64,000 bases of DNA from the NCBI GenBank assembly GCA_964006375.1, contig OZ023267.1:30175094-30239093 (forward strand), read 5' to 3'. The translations under genes were made by a program, and so were the position numbers. The notes below the pieces were generated by a model. That model was given only the letters and a program-made list of their open reading frames with translations, was not told the DNA's origin and searched no databases. Of the stretch, positions 52,876 to 64,000 are shown in pieces; position 1 is the first letter of the stretch, and each line of letters opens with the position of its first letter. The stretch comes from Tillus elongatus. Its lineage: Eukaryota > Arthropoda > Insecta > Coleoptera > Cleridae.

Positions 52876-53269
52876 ATGCGTTGAATATTTTATGTGTTAA
52901 GTTTATAATTCACAAGACCATGTCAGCGAACATTTTAATTCGTTTCATAAGGTGGGTTATGTTTTAGAATAGAACGGTACACTTTTGGAGCCGCCTGTAT
53001 AAATTACTGTTTATGTATGGTACCTAATTAGGATAATATGTAAATACAGTGATGCGACCTTGTCCGTCCGCGTACAAAAAAGCACAAGCATAACAAACAT
53101 ATTACTATAAAAAAAAACAGCAAACGGTTATTTTTATAGTCAAGTATTTACATTTGTTTCGCATAGTCTAACAAAAACATAGCCGGCGGCTTACAAAAGG
53201 AATAAATTGTTGAGTGTGCAAACCCAGAAAACTGAATCTAGCAATCTTATATGTATTTTAATTAAATGT
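52876..53269. other. Intergenic sequence, nothing recognised
   Basis: No gene or repeat recognised. Confidence 0.4.
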
Positions 53270-53630
53270 GTGTGTGTGTTTTTGTTTCTTTTACGTCGGC
53301 CTATTTCCGAGACTACGGCCAATCACCGACGCCAGGGAGCAGTTTCACCTCACTATCCTGGAAATTTTGCCTAACCCCTGCCTCTCTGTAAGGGGGGGTA
53401 GGGATCTTTAACGTGCCCAACATCGCATGGACACGGGACCTACGGATTTACGCCCACTCCGAAGGGCGGAACGTGCAGGCATTCAACTTGCTCAAATACA
53501 ATGCCAGAACCGCGGTTGATGTTAATTTTACAGTTTGTACTGAAAAAGTGAAAGGAGTACCCTGGGATCGAACCCAGTACCCTTCGGTTCAGAGGCACAC
53601 GTTCTTACCCCTGAACCACCGAGGTTCTTA
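53270..53630 (-). mobile_element. tRNA-derived SINE S1, full copy
   Basis: Nearly identical to 27886-28243. On the minus strand: GGTGGTTCAGGGGTAAG (A box), GGGTTCGATCCCAGGGTAC (B box), body with GACGCCAGGGAGCAG (inverse) and a CAAAAACACACAC tail. A tract of seven G near 53392 distinguishes it. The target duplication was not resolved. Confidence 0.85.
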
Positions 53631-54367
53631 CTTTATTTATATAAAACGTGTTATATCTTATTAGCTGTTGTTAAAGTTGTGTAGAAATAAATTGTTTATT
53701 GACTAAATTATTCTCTATCTAATATTTTGAGGTACCGCCAAATGGGGTTAAGCGAATCAAAAATGTGTCTTTTATTGCTATACCTGAAACCACCAAAGAA
53801 AGAAATATGTAAAAAATAATGTATATTTTTGCACGCTTTCCGAGGGATTTAACATATATATTTCTCCTTTTTGACTATGGAAACTGCCCTTCTTTTGGCG
53901 TCAAATGTTGATTCGCTTTATCCACCGCTGTGGGGTAAAGTAATTCACCCGTTTAAATTTGCGGTTTATGCGTTATAGACCATCACTGTGTAAAGTGAAT
54001 TAATAAAGAAGGTATTAAAAAGTATGTTTAGATTAAAATATAAATTTAACGGCAAAATAAACGTATCTGTTTACAAGAAAACCTTTATTTTATTACACTT
54101 AAACCTAAATCAGGTAAATAATAGCTTTAGAAACATGTAAAAAATAACAACCAAACACAAAATATTTCTATTCGTCTTACTGATGAGATCTTAAGAAAAA
54201 AACCTAAACTTGTATGCCGTAATTCCAACAGTATTATTGATAATAATATGACAAAGAAAATACACTTTTATTTTATCGTTACATAAAAAGAAGAAACTTA
54301 TTCTAATTTTTGGAAATACTCTATGGTTATATTGTGTGTGTGTTGTCTTCGTTAATGGCTGCGGTCG

Positions 54368-55962
54368 TCAGACCATTCGCACATTTTTTCCGGCTTCTTG
54401 GTTTGGATCCCATCTGTATGCTACTTTTATGGTTATATTAAAAATGTATTTATCCATTTTAATAGATTTGATCACCACCTTGCTAGGAAGTTGATTGTAT
54501 TCTGTCGGGAAGAGATCCTGAATTACCGGATAAACAAGATATATTTTTTCATTGTCCATTTTTCTTAAACCTTTGATGGTGTAATTGTTATTTTCAATTT
54601 TGGCGATATAGTCTTTCAATAATATAGTCTCCTACTCCTAGGTTAATATGTCCTGCTGCCACATCTAGGTTTGTGGATCTTGTGTTTTTTATGATAGAGA
54701 GTCGTCAGTTTCTTGAAGTCTCGACTCATCACTCTCATGATCGAACCATATAGATCGCAGTGGCATGGAATCATTTTCGTTTTCTTTGTTGGATAATTTA
54801 CTCAAATCTGGAAGGTTTGAAGCAGATTCTTTGTCGTCTTCTATTTCATTTTCTGGTTGTTTTTTTAATTTTCCTGTGCTTTAGAGGTCTCTGATGTAGA
54901 AATCAGAGTTGAGACTGTTGAAATACTTTTTCCAGGTGAAAGAATAATTTTTCCCCTCTTTTTAGAGCAGCTCGCGTAGAAGCCTGAAGTTGGTCCAAGT
55001 GTTCAACTATTGCTTGGGTCCAAGCGTGTTGATGCTGATTATTTGTGTTTATTTGATTATTCCGTGGTATTTTATTGAAAACCTTATTAGGATTCAATGG
55101 AACAATGCCACATGCTTTGAAACCTGCAAGTGAATTTTCCTTTGATCGAATGCCCACAGTGTCAATTGTTTCTTTTAAAAGCCTAGAAAATTCTGTTTTT
55201 GGTAGAATACCGCGGTGTCGCATTTTCCAATCTTCTAGAATATTTCTCCAATAGGCCTTAAGCCGTCTAAAATATACCACATCAAGCGGTTGTAAAAGGT
55301 GCGTCGAATTATGCGGAAGAAGAACAAACTTAATTTCATTATTTTCACACATCTGGATTACACTAGTGGTTATATGGCTATTTAAATTATCGCCTATGAG
55401 GACTTTCGGGCGTCCAATTTTCTAAAATAAGGCAATGCAAGTGTTTTGAACCAATCTTCAATTAACTCGGAATCAAACCACCCGCGAATAGATTGGTTGT
55501 ATCTAGCTGCTTCTGCGCCTCCTTGTGTCCAAACTTCGTAAGAATGTTTGGCGGTATATACGATGTGCGGCGGCAATAGAGTGCCATTTGCCGCTATTGC
55601 AAACATAACGGTGGTACTGCTTTTTGAAGTGTCAATTGTCCGTTGTGTATGTTTCGCGCCTCGTGTTGTGACTACTTTGACAGATCCTGGGCCATCCAAA
55701 AAATTCGTTTCGTCGTAGCTAATAATGTTGGAGGGGGGATATCCGCTATGGATTGCTCTAGATTCGTGTAATATTCCTGTATAATTTCATAGCTTAATCC
55801 AGCCCTGACGCGCTTGTGTTTTCCGCTAATTTAATCGTTAGTTCCGGGTGTCTTTTCATGAATGATTTAAACCAGTCCGGGCCTGGAAGATTCACTTTTA
55901 ATCTTATTTCAGTCAGCCCTAGCTCGTTAAGATATTGTTGCACAATTCCCCTGATATGGTAG
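54368..55962 (-). pseudogene. pogo-like transposase, catalytic and C-terminal part
   Basis: The minus strand continues from the N-terminal part at 57955. In order: RGIVQQYLNELGLTEIRLKV, PGPDWFKSFMKRHPELTIKL (second DNA-binding half), IISYDETNFLDGPGS (first catalytic Asp), ATTVMFA-like TVMFAIAANGTLLPPHIVY, WFKTLALPYFRK, VLIGDNLNSHI (second Asp), FVLLPHNSTHLLQPLDVVYF (third Asp), then SLAGFKACGIVPLNPNKV. The separate C-terminal domain at 54619-54368 reads YIAKIENNNYTIKGLRKMDN. All three acidic residues of the DDE domain are present, but at least three frameshifts (near 55425, 55735 and 55805) and the upstream insertion inactivate it. Confidence 0.85.
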
Positions 55963-56034
55963 GTGGTAGTGGACATGATAGGTGGTGGTGGACTTTTTCT
56001 TTACGTGATAGTAGATGATTTTTTCACGCCCAGG

Positions 56035-57955
56035 AGGTACCACCCCATACATCAAGGGACCAACGGACGTTTCCGGTTCTGGTGTATGAGTTGGTCTCCC
56101 TTATAAACAAAAATGATGATGGTTCTTGCTTGTACAAAATATTTCGGAGATACAATACCCCTCCTCTCAAGCTTCAACGGCAGCAAACCCATCTGGACTT
56201 TTGCTAAATCTATCGGGAATAATTTCTGCATGAGCACGTTCCCACCTCTTGTTTTAGGGGATGAAATTGTTTCTACCGCCTTGGGCAAGGATGAACTTTT
56301 TGCCTCGTTGTTCGCCGGCAAATCTACTCTTAACCCACCTCCAAATGTTCAACCACCAACAGTCTCCAATGTCGCGCATAAAATGATGGATATCATTTTC
56401 AAAACTAAAAAGGTACGAAAAATGCTCTCTTCTCTTAATACCAGGAACGCCTCTGGTTTTGATGAGATCCCAGCAATTGTTCTCAAAAAATGAGCACCAG
56501 AACTTGCTCCTGTCCTGATTCGTCTGTTTCAGACATCTTACAATAGAGGCATATTCCCTAGTAACTTGAAAACTGCTCGAGTACAACCCGTCCCCAAGAA
56601 AGGATCCAAAGCTCTTCCTAGAAACTACAGGCCTATTTCTCCTTTTTCAGTCATCTCTAAAGTGATGGAAAAGTATATAAACACCGAATTACTAAAATTT
56701 CTTGAAAAGCACAGTCTATTCCACGACAGGCAGTATGGATTCCGTCAGCGCAGATCCACTGCCGACCTCCTTTCCTTTGTCACCCATTCTTGGAGCAAGT
56801 CTATGGAACTACACGGTGAATCTCAGATTGTCACTCTAGACATATCCAAAGCATTCGACTAGGTCTGGCACGCAGCGCTGCTTAATAAACTTCTGGCCTA
56901 TGGCCTACCACCAAACCTCTGTACCTGGACAGCAAACCCGAGCATTTCTGTTGTCGTGGATGGATATTCCTGTAAACTGTATTCAATTAATGCAGGAGTC
57001 CCTCAAGGTTCAGCTTTAGCCCCTACTTTGTTTCTTCTCCACATCAATGACCTCCTCTCTAGCACATCCAACCCAGTTCACAGTTACGCGGGCGAATATT
57101 CTAAGCCTGTCTCTTTAGCTCAATTAGATGAATTAGCAGACTCATGGAGGATTCTGTCTCTGTGGATCTCCCAAAAATATTAGACTGGGGAAGTAGAAAT
57201 CTTGTACAATTCAACTCCACCAAATCTCAGTCTTGCTTTCTATCTCATTAAAGATACACCAGCCCTAGACCCATCACAAAGAGCAACCAAGTTATTCAAA
57301 GTAATGAGTCCTTTTCACTTGTTGGCATTTCTGTGGATCGAAATCTCAATTGGCACCAACATGTCACATCAACTGCAGAAGCGGCTGCTAAGAAATAAGG
57401 TTTCCTCTTCCGGGCCCGCAAATACTTTTCACCAGCTAATCTTTATACCTTATATACTTCACAAATAAGGCCAAACCTCGAATACTGCTCCCACATTTGG
57501 GGTGCCGCTGCCGCTTCTACACTCGCTATCCTGGACTCCATTCAGAAGAGAGCTATACGTCTTATCGTTGACCCTACACATACCCAAAGGCTGCCATCTC
57601 TTGCCCACCGACGTGCCGTTGGTTACCTCTCTCTCTCTTTTATCTGCACGGGCACTGCTCAGAGGAGCTTTCTTCCATAGTTCCTCCACCTGCTGCCCCC
57701 AACAGATCTACCAGAGAACAGAGCGAATGCACCCTTTTGCTGTCCAGCTCACCAGATATAGAACATCTTGTTATGTCCGCTCTTTTGTCCCGAGGACTTC
57801 CAAATTTTGGAATTCCTTGCCGGCACATATTCTTCGTTCTCCTCCGAACTTCCAAACTTTCAAGTCCAGAATTAACACCCACGGTACGATAGTATTAGGC
57901 TGTAAGCCCTCGTGGTGTGTTGTTGAAATAATATAAAAAAATACATAATTTGATT
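56035..57955 (+). pseudogene. Non-LTR retrotransposon copy 3 (family A), inserted in pogo element
   Basis: The longest copy of family A. A pre-RT segment reads GSKPIWTFAKSIGNNFCMST. The RT follows: MLSSLNTRNASGFDEIPAIV, KTARVQPVPKKGSKALPRNY, RPISPFSVISKVMEKYINTE, HDRQYGFRQRRSTADLLSF, SQIVTLDISKAFD, then a stop (TAG 56862), SINAGVPQGSALAPTLFLLH and HSYAGEYSKP, where the YADD box is lost through a small deletion. Thumb and tail run to RTSKFWNSLPAHILRSPPNF. The 3' UTR ends near GTTGTTGAAATAATAT. It separates the two halves of the pogo transposase and so is younger than it. No clear target duplication was found. Confidence 0.87.
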
Positions 57956-58225
57956 TTAAAGGAAAACCCCACTCTGCGCATATTTGAAGGAATTCTATAA
58001 TGTACGCTTTTTGTTCTTCATTTAGCACGGGTTGGCAGCCATATTTTAGAGAATGAGTTTTATGATATCGCCCCTGGATAGTCCTAAACGGTACTCCAAA
58101 TTGCTGAGAGACCTTGCGCATGACATTCTGCCTTGTCGGACCGCCGCCACTGCACGTTCCAGGTAAGTGTTGTTATAATTGCATCTGCCCGAGGGTCCCA
58201 GCTTTTTTTTGGCGATTTTTGGCAT
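57956..58225 (-). pseudogene. pogo-like transposase, N-terminal part
   Basis: From ATG 58225: MPKIAKKKLGPSGRCNYNNT, then YLERAVAAVRQGRMSCAR. After a frameshift near 58120 follows KVSQQFGVPFRTIQGRYHKT (psq-type helix-turn-helix), PVLNEEQKAYIIEFLQIC and EWGFPLKSNY. There it meets the retrotransposon, and the protein resumes at 55962 with RGIVQQYL. The region 58226-58740 upstream is the element's 5' untranslated part, without other features. Confidence 0.85.
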
Positions 58226-59004
58226 TGTATAAAAAATACAGTTTAAAAAAGTTATTTGGAGAGGGGTAAAAATAATGGTAGCTTTTGTTGACGTCTCCCA
58301 AACCCACCTTTATCGCGTTTCTGCTAAAAAATAATTTTTATTCACTTTCCTGTTCATTCTTGTTGATTTTTAATCTGTTTTGCCACTGATTCATTTTGCC
58401 CCCACACTTGGTTGATTTTAGGTTAAACAATTCGTGGTCGTAAAACCATATAACTAAAATTAAAAAAAAAAAACGTTCGGAAATATGTTACCTAGATGAC
58501 TAGGCAGCACTTGTTATCAGCCATATACCCTAGTATTTTCCCCTTACTTCTACAACTTAACGTTTTCAACTTTTACTTGTATTATATCGTGTTTTTGGGG
58601 AGCGACGTGACACTATTTATCTAGCAACGGTAAACATACTAACAAACGAGTATCACGTGGTGACAGCACAGCACTTCAGAATATGGAATCTGCGCATCAG
58701 AATCTAACAACTGAACCAGTTGATTCACTTTACCCATACTGATTCACTTAGCCCCGTTTGAAGGTAATTACGAGCCACCAGTTTATAAAGCAGATAAGTA
58801 CAATCTGTCCTCTTGGCTGACTGTCATCAGTAGCTCTGTTAAGTTTTGCATAAATTAATTACCTATCGCTTTTATTATTTCCCATTTAATATTTATACAG
58901 GATGTTTAAAAAACATGAGGCATTGCTTGTGGTTGCATTCCTCACGTAAAAATAAGACCTATTTTTTTATTTATTCCAAAAATCCCCAAAACGACTGTAG
59001 CGAT

Positions 59005-60650
59005 CCAAATGAAATTCTTCTTCTTCTTCAAGTGCCGTCTCCTCTTAGAAGGTTGGCTATCATCATGGCTATTCTCACTTTTGATGCTGCAGCTCTGAAC
59101 AACTCAACGGAACTACAGTTGTACCATTTTCTCAGATTACTCAGCCAGAAAATGCGTCTTCTTCCTCTGCTTCTCTTTACCTGTATCTTTCCCTGCATAA
59201 TATTCTGTAACAATACATATTTCTCTCCTCTCATCACGTGGCCCAGATATTGCAGCTTCCTTATTTTAATTGTGTTCAATATTTCTTTTTCTTTTCTCAT
59301 TCTTTCCAGTCTACCCAACTTATCCTCAAGATCCTTCTATATGACCACATCTCAAATGCCTCCAGTCGATCACTTATATCTTTCTTTAGCGTCCATGATT
59401 CCATATCATATAGCAACACCGAGAAAACGTAGCATCTCAATATTCTGACTCTAAGTTGTAAGTTAAGATCTCTACTGCATAACACGCTTCTCATTCTGTT
59501 AAATATGGTTCTGGCTTGTCCAATTCTTGATTTAATTTCTTCAGCGTACTCATTATTTTCATTGACAGTTGTTCCCAGGTACCTGTACTTACTGACTTTC
59601 TCTACTAGTTCTCCGTTGATCCATATGTTTTCCTGTTGATGAACTTATTTTGTAATGGTCATAAATTTGGTCTTCTTGATATTTAAGGTAAGTCCGCTCT
59701 CCTCGCTACTCGTCACCACTTGATCTACTAAGCTCTGTAAATCTTCTATTGTTTCGGCAATGAGTATGGTGTCGTCTGCATACCGGATATTGTTAATGAG
59801 TATTCCATTGACCTTTACTCCTATTGTTGTTTCTTCCAGCGCTCTCTGAATGATTTCTTCCGAGTAAAGATTAAATAATAGCGGCGATAGTACACATCCT
59901 TGCCTTACACCACGTTGTATTTTTACTTCTTCTGAGAGTTCATTGTCCACCTTAATATTAGCCGTCTGGCTGTAGTATAAATTATTTATTATTCTAATAT
60001 CTTTCATGTCTACATTTTTACTTTTAAGTAACTGAATGAGGTGGTTGTTGCGGACTTTATCAAATGCTTTGTTGTAGTCAAGGAAACAGACATACATCGG
60101 CTGATTATTGTCCATGCATCTTGGAGTCAACACATTGAAGGCAAACAAGGCTTCTCTTGTTCCCATTGCATTTCTGAAGCCAAATTGGGTTTCGCTAATA
60201 TCTTGTTCTAATTTCCTAAAAATTCTCTGGTGTATTATCTTTAGGAATATTTTGAGAGCATGACTCATTAGACTGATGGTTCTGTGGTCATTACATTCTT
60301 TTGCATTAACCTTTTTTGGTAATGTAATGAAGGTCGATCTAAGCCATTCGCGAGGAATGATTCCTGTGTTGTATATTGTGTTAAATAGTTCCACCAATAT
60401 GCCCATTTGATCTTCTGTGATTAGTTTAATTATTTTTGCTGGAATTTCGTCGGGTCCTGGAGCTTTATTAGACTTTGCCATTTTTACCGAGTGCATTGAA
60501 ATTGAAATTAGAGGGTAAATATTATTTAAACTAGTACATATCTTACTGCGAAAAAAGTCTGTTTCACCAGAGGCCGTGGGTATGTGGTACCACTGAAATA
60601 ATTTTAAAAAACCTGTGCACCACAGACCTTTTTCTATTGTTAGCACAGTT
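59005..60650 (-). pseudogene. RTE-like non-LTR retrotransposon, 5'-truncated
   Basis: A minus-strand frame of about 330 codons (60646-59645) is open through most of a reverse transcriptase: MAKSNKAPGPDEIPAKIIKL, TFITLPKKVNAKECNDHRTI, QFGFRNAMGTREALFAFNVL, VCFLDYNKAFDKVRNNHLIQ (catalytic Asp), QRGVRQGCVLSPLLFNLYSE and INNIRYADDTILIAETIEDL (YADD intact). After a stop near 59645 come LRCYVFSVLLYDMESWTLKK, MWSYRRILRISW and KLQYLGHVMRG. At the end RSRGRRRIFWLSNLRKWYNC is followed by a 3' tail of (GAA)n at about 59005-59030. Such a short-repeat tail and this C-terminus are typical of RTE-type elements. The endonuclease domain is missing. Confidence 0.87.
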
Positions 60651-60689
60651 ATGAAGGTCGTTTAGAGACTGTTAATAGTTACCTCTTCA

Positions 60690-62970
60690 TATTTCCTCGA
60701 TTTCGGGAGATGTTGGAAAATTACAGCTAGGTGAGAGGATTATTGAAAATAATGAGGACATTGCAAACGAGTTAAATAAATTTTTTATTAGGATAGGAAA
60801 AGTTCCATACAAAGAAACACAGGAAGGACACAGTTTTAACAAAAGGGCAAGTGTGTGTCGATATACCATCTTCCTTACACTAACAGATAGATATCAAGTT
60901 GAGAAATATCTAAGCGCACTAAAGGTTGGGAAAGCGGTGGGACATGATGATCTAAACTCTGATCTGCTTAGAGCCGTAGCGATGTATATTGCGGAGCCAC
61001 TAGCCTATATGGTCAACGAAATTTTGATGACGGGAATATTTCCGTCACTTTTCAAATCAACAATTGTTAGAGCAATTCACAAATCGGGCTCTTCTGTGGA
61101 CCCGAATAACTATCGACCAATTCCTCTGCTTTCGAATCTAGCCAAAATTGCCGAAAAGATAATAAAGGAAAGAGTGTCACAATATTTGTAGAAACATCGA
61201 CTACTTTCAGAAAGGCAATATGGTTTCAGAGAGGGAACTTCGGCGGAGGGTGCAATATGTCGTGTTACGAATCAAATATATAGAGCTCTTGATAAGGGTG
61301 AATGTGTGATAGGAGTTTTTTTAGATGTGGCTAAATCATTTGATAGCATCAACCGTGACAGGCTGCTGACAGTTCTGGAGGACATGAGATTCATAGGAGA
61401 TGCATTCTCTCTGATGAGGAGCTACTTGACGGATACGGTACAGATAACTAAGGTGGGATATAAATATAGTGTACCACAAACTATTGACAGTGGTGTACCC
61501 CAGGGTACCGTACTTGGTCCAATACTTTTCACTATTTACTTAAATAGCTTACTTCTGCTGCTGTCAGTAGGAGATGTAGTGACCTTCGCAGATGATACTG
61601 CCATAATTTATAAATCTGATTCATGGGATAATCTACGGCAGGGGATCGAGAATGACTTGTTAATGATTACAGGCAGACTTAATGAAAATCTACTCAACAT
61701 AAATTTCAAGAAAACAAAGTTTGTTCCGTTCTCCCGTGGTGCATCCACGTTGCCGGCATTCGATAAATTGATCATTGGAAGACCAGAATTAGACATTGAA
61801 ATTTAATTGGCCGGTAGTATAAAATATTTGGGCATAAAGATAGTATTCACATTTAAAATGGGATAGTCAAATAAAGGAATTGGTGTCGAAGCTTCGCAGT
61901 CTATTGTTTATGTTTAGGCAACTAAAGGGAATTTTTCATTCGGGTGTCATGATAAATCTGTACTATGCGCTGATCGAATCCCTTATACAGTATGGAATCG
62001 TAGGGTGGAGTGGAGCTCTGGATTCACAGATGAAGAGCCTAGAAGTTACACAAAAGAGATTTCTTAAGATAATATATAGTAAACCATTAAATTATTCAAT
62101 TGATCTTTTGTACAGGGTAAGTAAAATAATGGATTTACGTCAACTCTACGCAAAAAACATCTTGTTATGGATACATAAGAATCCAGAAATTAAGACAGAT
62201 ATTGAGCATAAGTAGTGCACGAGATATAAGGAAAGGGTAACATTTAAAGTTGCAAGGGCTGATAAAACTCTGGGGCAGAGATGTGCTAGCTTTATAGCTC
62301 CTAGGTTATATGGTCATTGGTCTCATGATACCAGGTCATTGGTTTTTAGCAGATTTAAGGTCAAGTCGAAAAGATGGCTAGTTGAATATCCAAGGCTGAA
62401 ATTGCATGAGTTGATTAGTCTGAAGGTGTAGTGGCGAAGAAGAGTGGATGAAGAGAGAAGGAAAGTATACAAATGGAGATATGATCGTTTTGGTGCGACT
62501 TTTATTGTTTTTTTTTTACGATCCTGAGATACAGATTGTGAACTTGGTGGATGTGTATGTGTAACAGGTGAAGAGATAAAGAGAGAGAGAAAAGGAGAGA
62601 GAGAGGGGAGGATGAGGGGAGAAAAAATGGAAATGGGAGAGGGAAATGGAGAAGAGAGGGAGAAAGGTTTGAGGAGTGGATGAAAGAGAGTTTATTTTGG
62701 TGTGCATGTGTGGTTTCTGGAAATGAAGTTTCCGGTTTGAGTGTGATGTATAAACGAACATTTTTGTGCGGCTTTTATTTGCGGCTGAGAAGCGGGTTAA
62801 TTGGACAGTAAAGATGTTGGTGGAAAATGTGTTGAGATCCCACGTGCAGGTGATGGTACCTCTGTGGGAGTGTTTTTCTATTTAGCATGGATTATACTAT
62901 TTGATTAAGTCATATTGTTGTACTTTGTAAAGTGATTGAAAATAAATTTATCATTTATTATTAAATTTAT
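60690..62970 (+). pseudogene. Non-LTR retrotransposon (family D), near-complete RT
   Basis: The plus strand reads ANELNKFFIRIGKVPYKETQ, QVEKYLSALKVGKAVGHDDL, VRAIHKSGSSVDPNNYRPIP and LLSNLAKIAEKIIKERVSQY, then a stop at 61191. Then come ERQYGFREGTSAEGA, VIGVFLDVAKSFDSINRDRL (catalytic Asp), DSGVPQGTVLGPILFTIYLN and VVTFADDTAIIYKSD (FADD box). After a stop at 61806 and a frameshift follow LVSKLRSLLFMFRQLKGIFH, YGIVGWSGALDSQMKSLEV, SFIAPRLYGHWSHDTRS and KLHELISLKV, ending near 62430. The tail region resembles family B. A 3' UTR with a (GA)-rich tract (62575-62680) extends to about 62970, ending in AATAAATTTATC. Three to four lesions, so inactive but relatively young. Confidence 0.83.
62575..62680. 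repeat. GA-rich polypurine tract
   Basis: Runs of GAGAGA, GGGGAGAAAA and GGAGAGGGA. It lies in the 3' region of the family D retrotransposon. Confidence 0.8.
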
Positions 62971-63049
62971 TTCGATTGGTTCTTTGAAATAAATCCAATT
63001 GTGTTGTGTTATGGAGTGTATTGCATTTTACTAGTTAAAAGTACCTGAA

Positions 63050-63846
63050 TGGAATCACAGCAAGTGTTGAAAATTGGCCACCTGCAGCTTCTTTAGAAAC
63101 CCTCAAACGTCTGTGCGAAGATCTTCTTACAAATGCGAATTCTATGCGTTCTTAAAAGTTCTTCAAATTTTTGTACTGGTGCCTTTTAAAGAAGTCCCTT
63201 TATGTCCCCCCCCACATAGATAAATCTAAAGGGCTCAAATCAGAGGATGTTGGTGGCCATGCTACTGGACTACCACGACCAATCCATCGATGCCCGTATC
63301 TTTTCCACAGTTACTACCTAACATGAAACGCAAAATGCGCCGGTGCACCATCGTGTTGTAACCACATTCTATTTCTCACTAACACAGATTATTCATAGTA
63401 AATTTTAAATATGGCGCATGATTTGGTCTATGTGACAGAATAAGTGGACGATAACTTAATTTTCAATAATACCAGGCCAAATATTTACAGAAAACCGATA
63501 CTGCGAGTTTGATACTTTTATTAAATAGGAATTTTACTTAGAACAGTTATGCAAGTTATGGAAATGTACTACTCCCTTCCTGTAAATGATGCCTCGTCTA
63601 TATAAATAACGCGACGAGAGAAATGTTGCTCGTTTTCCAACTTATTTAAAAACCACTAAGAAACTTCTGGTCTCGTTCCATACTCTCTTTCTAGAAGCTC
63701 TTAAACACGTGTGTAGTGTTATGGTTTTAATTGTTACTCTTGCCAGATTCTGTGTACAGACAATGCAAAAATATTTCTTGTTTCGTTAGAAATAATTCTG
63801 GCACTTGTAGTGGGATTACGTTCCACTGTATTGAGAACTAACTCTT
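63050..63846 (-). pseudogene. DD41D-type transposase remnant
   Basis: The minus strand reads TVERNPTTSARIISNETRNI (second helix-turn-helix), ELLEREYGTRPEVS, RRVIYIDEASFTGREYY (first Asp), RFSVNIW-like sequence in a shifted frame, MWLQHDGAPAHFAFHVR (second Asp), WIGRGSPVAWPPTSSDLSPL followed by Asp (third Asp, 41 residues after the second counting one stop), and VSKEAAGGQFSTL at the C-terminus. There are many stops. It belongs to the same broad insect family as 15.5 and 30.7 kb. Its 5' side is cut by SINE S1 at 63847. Confidence 0.78.
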
Positions 63847-64000
63847 CAGAACCTCGGTGGTTCAGCGGTAAGGACGTGTGCCTCTGAACCGAAGGGTACT
63901 GGGTTCGATCCCAGGGTACTCCTTTCACTTTTTCAGTACAAACTGTAACACTAACATCAGCCGAGGTTCTGGCATTGTATTTGAGCAAGTTGAATGTCGC
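63847..64000 (+). mobile_element. tRNA-derived SINE S1, cut by window end
   Basis: The head CGGTGGTTCAGCGGTAAGG (A box) and GGGTTCGATCCCAGGGTAC (B box) are followed by the start of the S1 body (CCGAGGTTCTGGCATTG). It continues beyond the window. It is inserted beside or within the DD41D remnant. Confidence 0.85.

Larger units (their letters stand above)
53731..58770 (-). mobile_element. pogo-like DNA transposon, split by a retrotransposon
   Basis: Imperfect inverted ends: GGTACCGCCAAATGGGG and TTAAGCGAATCA on the left; ATTACCTTCAAACGGGG and CTAAGTGAATCA (inverse) on the right. Subterminal repeats of the GATTCGCTTTATCC/GATTCACTTTACCC type lie at both ends. The transposase reads on the minus strand from 58225 to about 54360. 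It is interrupted at about 55965-57955 by a plus-strand family A retrotransposon. Without the insertion the element would be about 3.1 kb. Confidence 0.8.

Noticed and set aside
59645..60646. A host gene with a 333-codon open frame
   Set aside because: It is a reverse transcriptase with YADD, continuous with a retrotransposon C-terminus and a (GAA)n tail.

Overview
The window reads as a non-coding stretch of an insect nuclear genome, AT-rich and crowded with transposable elements. The element repertoire fits an arthropod: mariner and DD41D transposons, hAT and pogo elements, several non-LTR retrotransposon lineages, a Penelope-like element and tRNA-derived SINEs. The order is not certain; a beetle is a guess. 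There are about twenty (TA)n microsatellites, many embedded in one dispersed repeat family (called the TA-family here).

Only one host gene is visible. Two minus-strand coding exons of a mitochondrial-type acyl-CoA synthetase (4-coumarate-CoA ligase-like, AMP-binding family) lie at 48434-48637 (first coding exon, with presequence) and 1793-2003 (next exon). Both junctions are phase 0 with consensus splice sites, and the joined protein reads continuously through the family's N-terminal consensus. The 46.4 kb between them is therefore one giant intron. Later exons lie before position 1.

Layout: 1-3.6 kb, two non-LTR RNase H tails around the ACS exon. 3.6-13.1 kb, a region bounded by inverted AGCTGGAC termini that holds a retrotransposon remnant, a diverged SINE and two opposed arrays of a 170-bp satellite. 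14.4-16.6 kb, a transposon whose inverted ends are tandemly repeated. 17.2-18.2 kb, a hAT element with a perfect target duplication. 18.6-23.3 kb, TA-family repeats. 23.3-26.6 kb, two retrotransposon 3' ends and a broken mariner. 27.0-27.7 kb, Penelope-type pieces carrying a complete hammerhead ribozyme. 27.9-28.2 kb, a SINE. 29.5-31.2 kb, a dead DD41D transposase. 32.4-34.5 kb, TA-family with a perfect 320-bp palindrome. 36.7-37.9 kb, a tandem duplication with a SINE in one copy only. 39.75-41.74 kb, a DD41D mariner-like element with 429-bp inverted repeats. 42-48 kb, four more TA-family units.

Upstream of the first coding exon: a hAT element (48.96-50.82 kb), the GIY-YIG end of a Penelope-like element (51.04-51.73 kb), a retrotransposon remnant, a SINE, a pogo-like transposon (53.73-58.77 kb) split by a retrotransposon, an RTE-like element (59.0-60.65 kb), another non-LTR element (60.7-62.97 kb), and a DD41D remnant next to a SINE that runs off the window.

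The most notable item is the hammerhead ribozyme at 27047-27107 (minus strand), with all core residues and perfectly paired stems. Related hammerhead-like cores occur in palindromic fragments at 4.8, 14.1 and 27.6 kb. Identifications come from reading motifs by eye; no searches were run.
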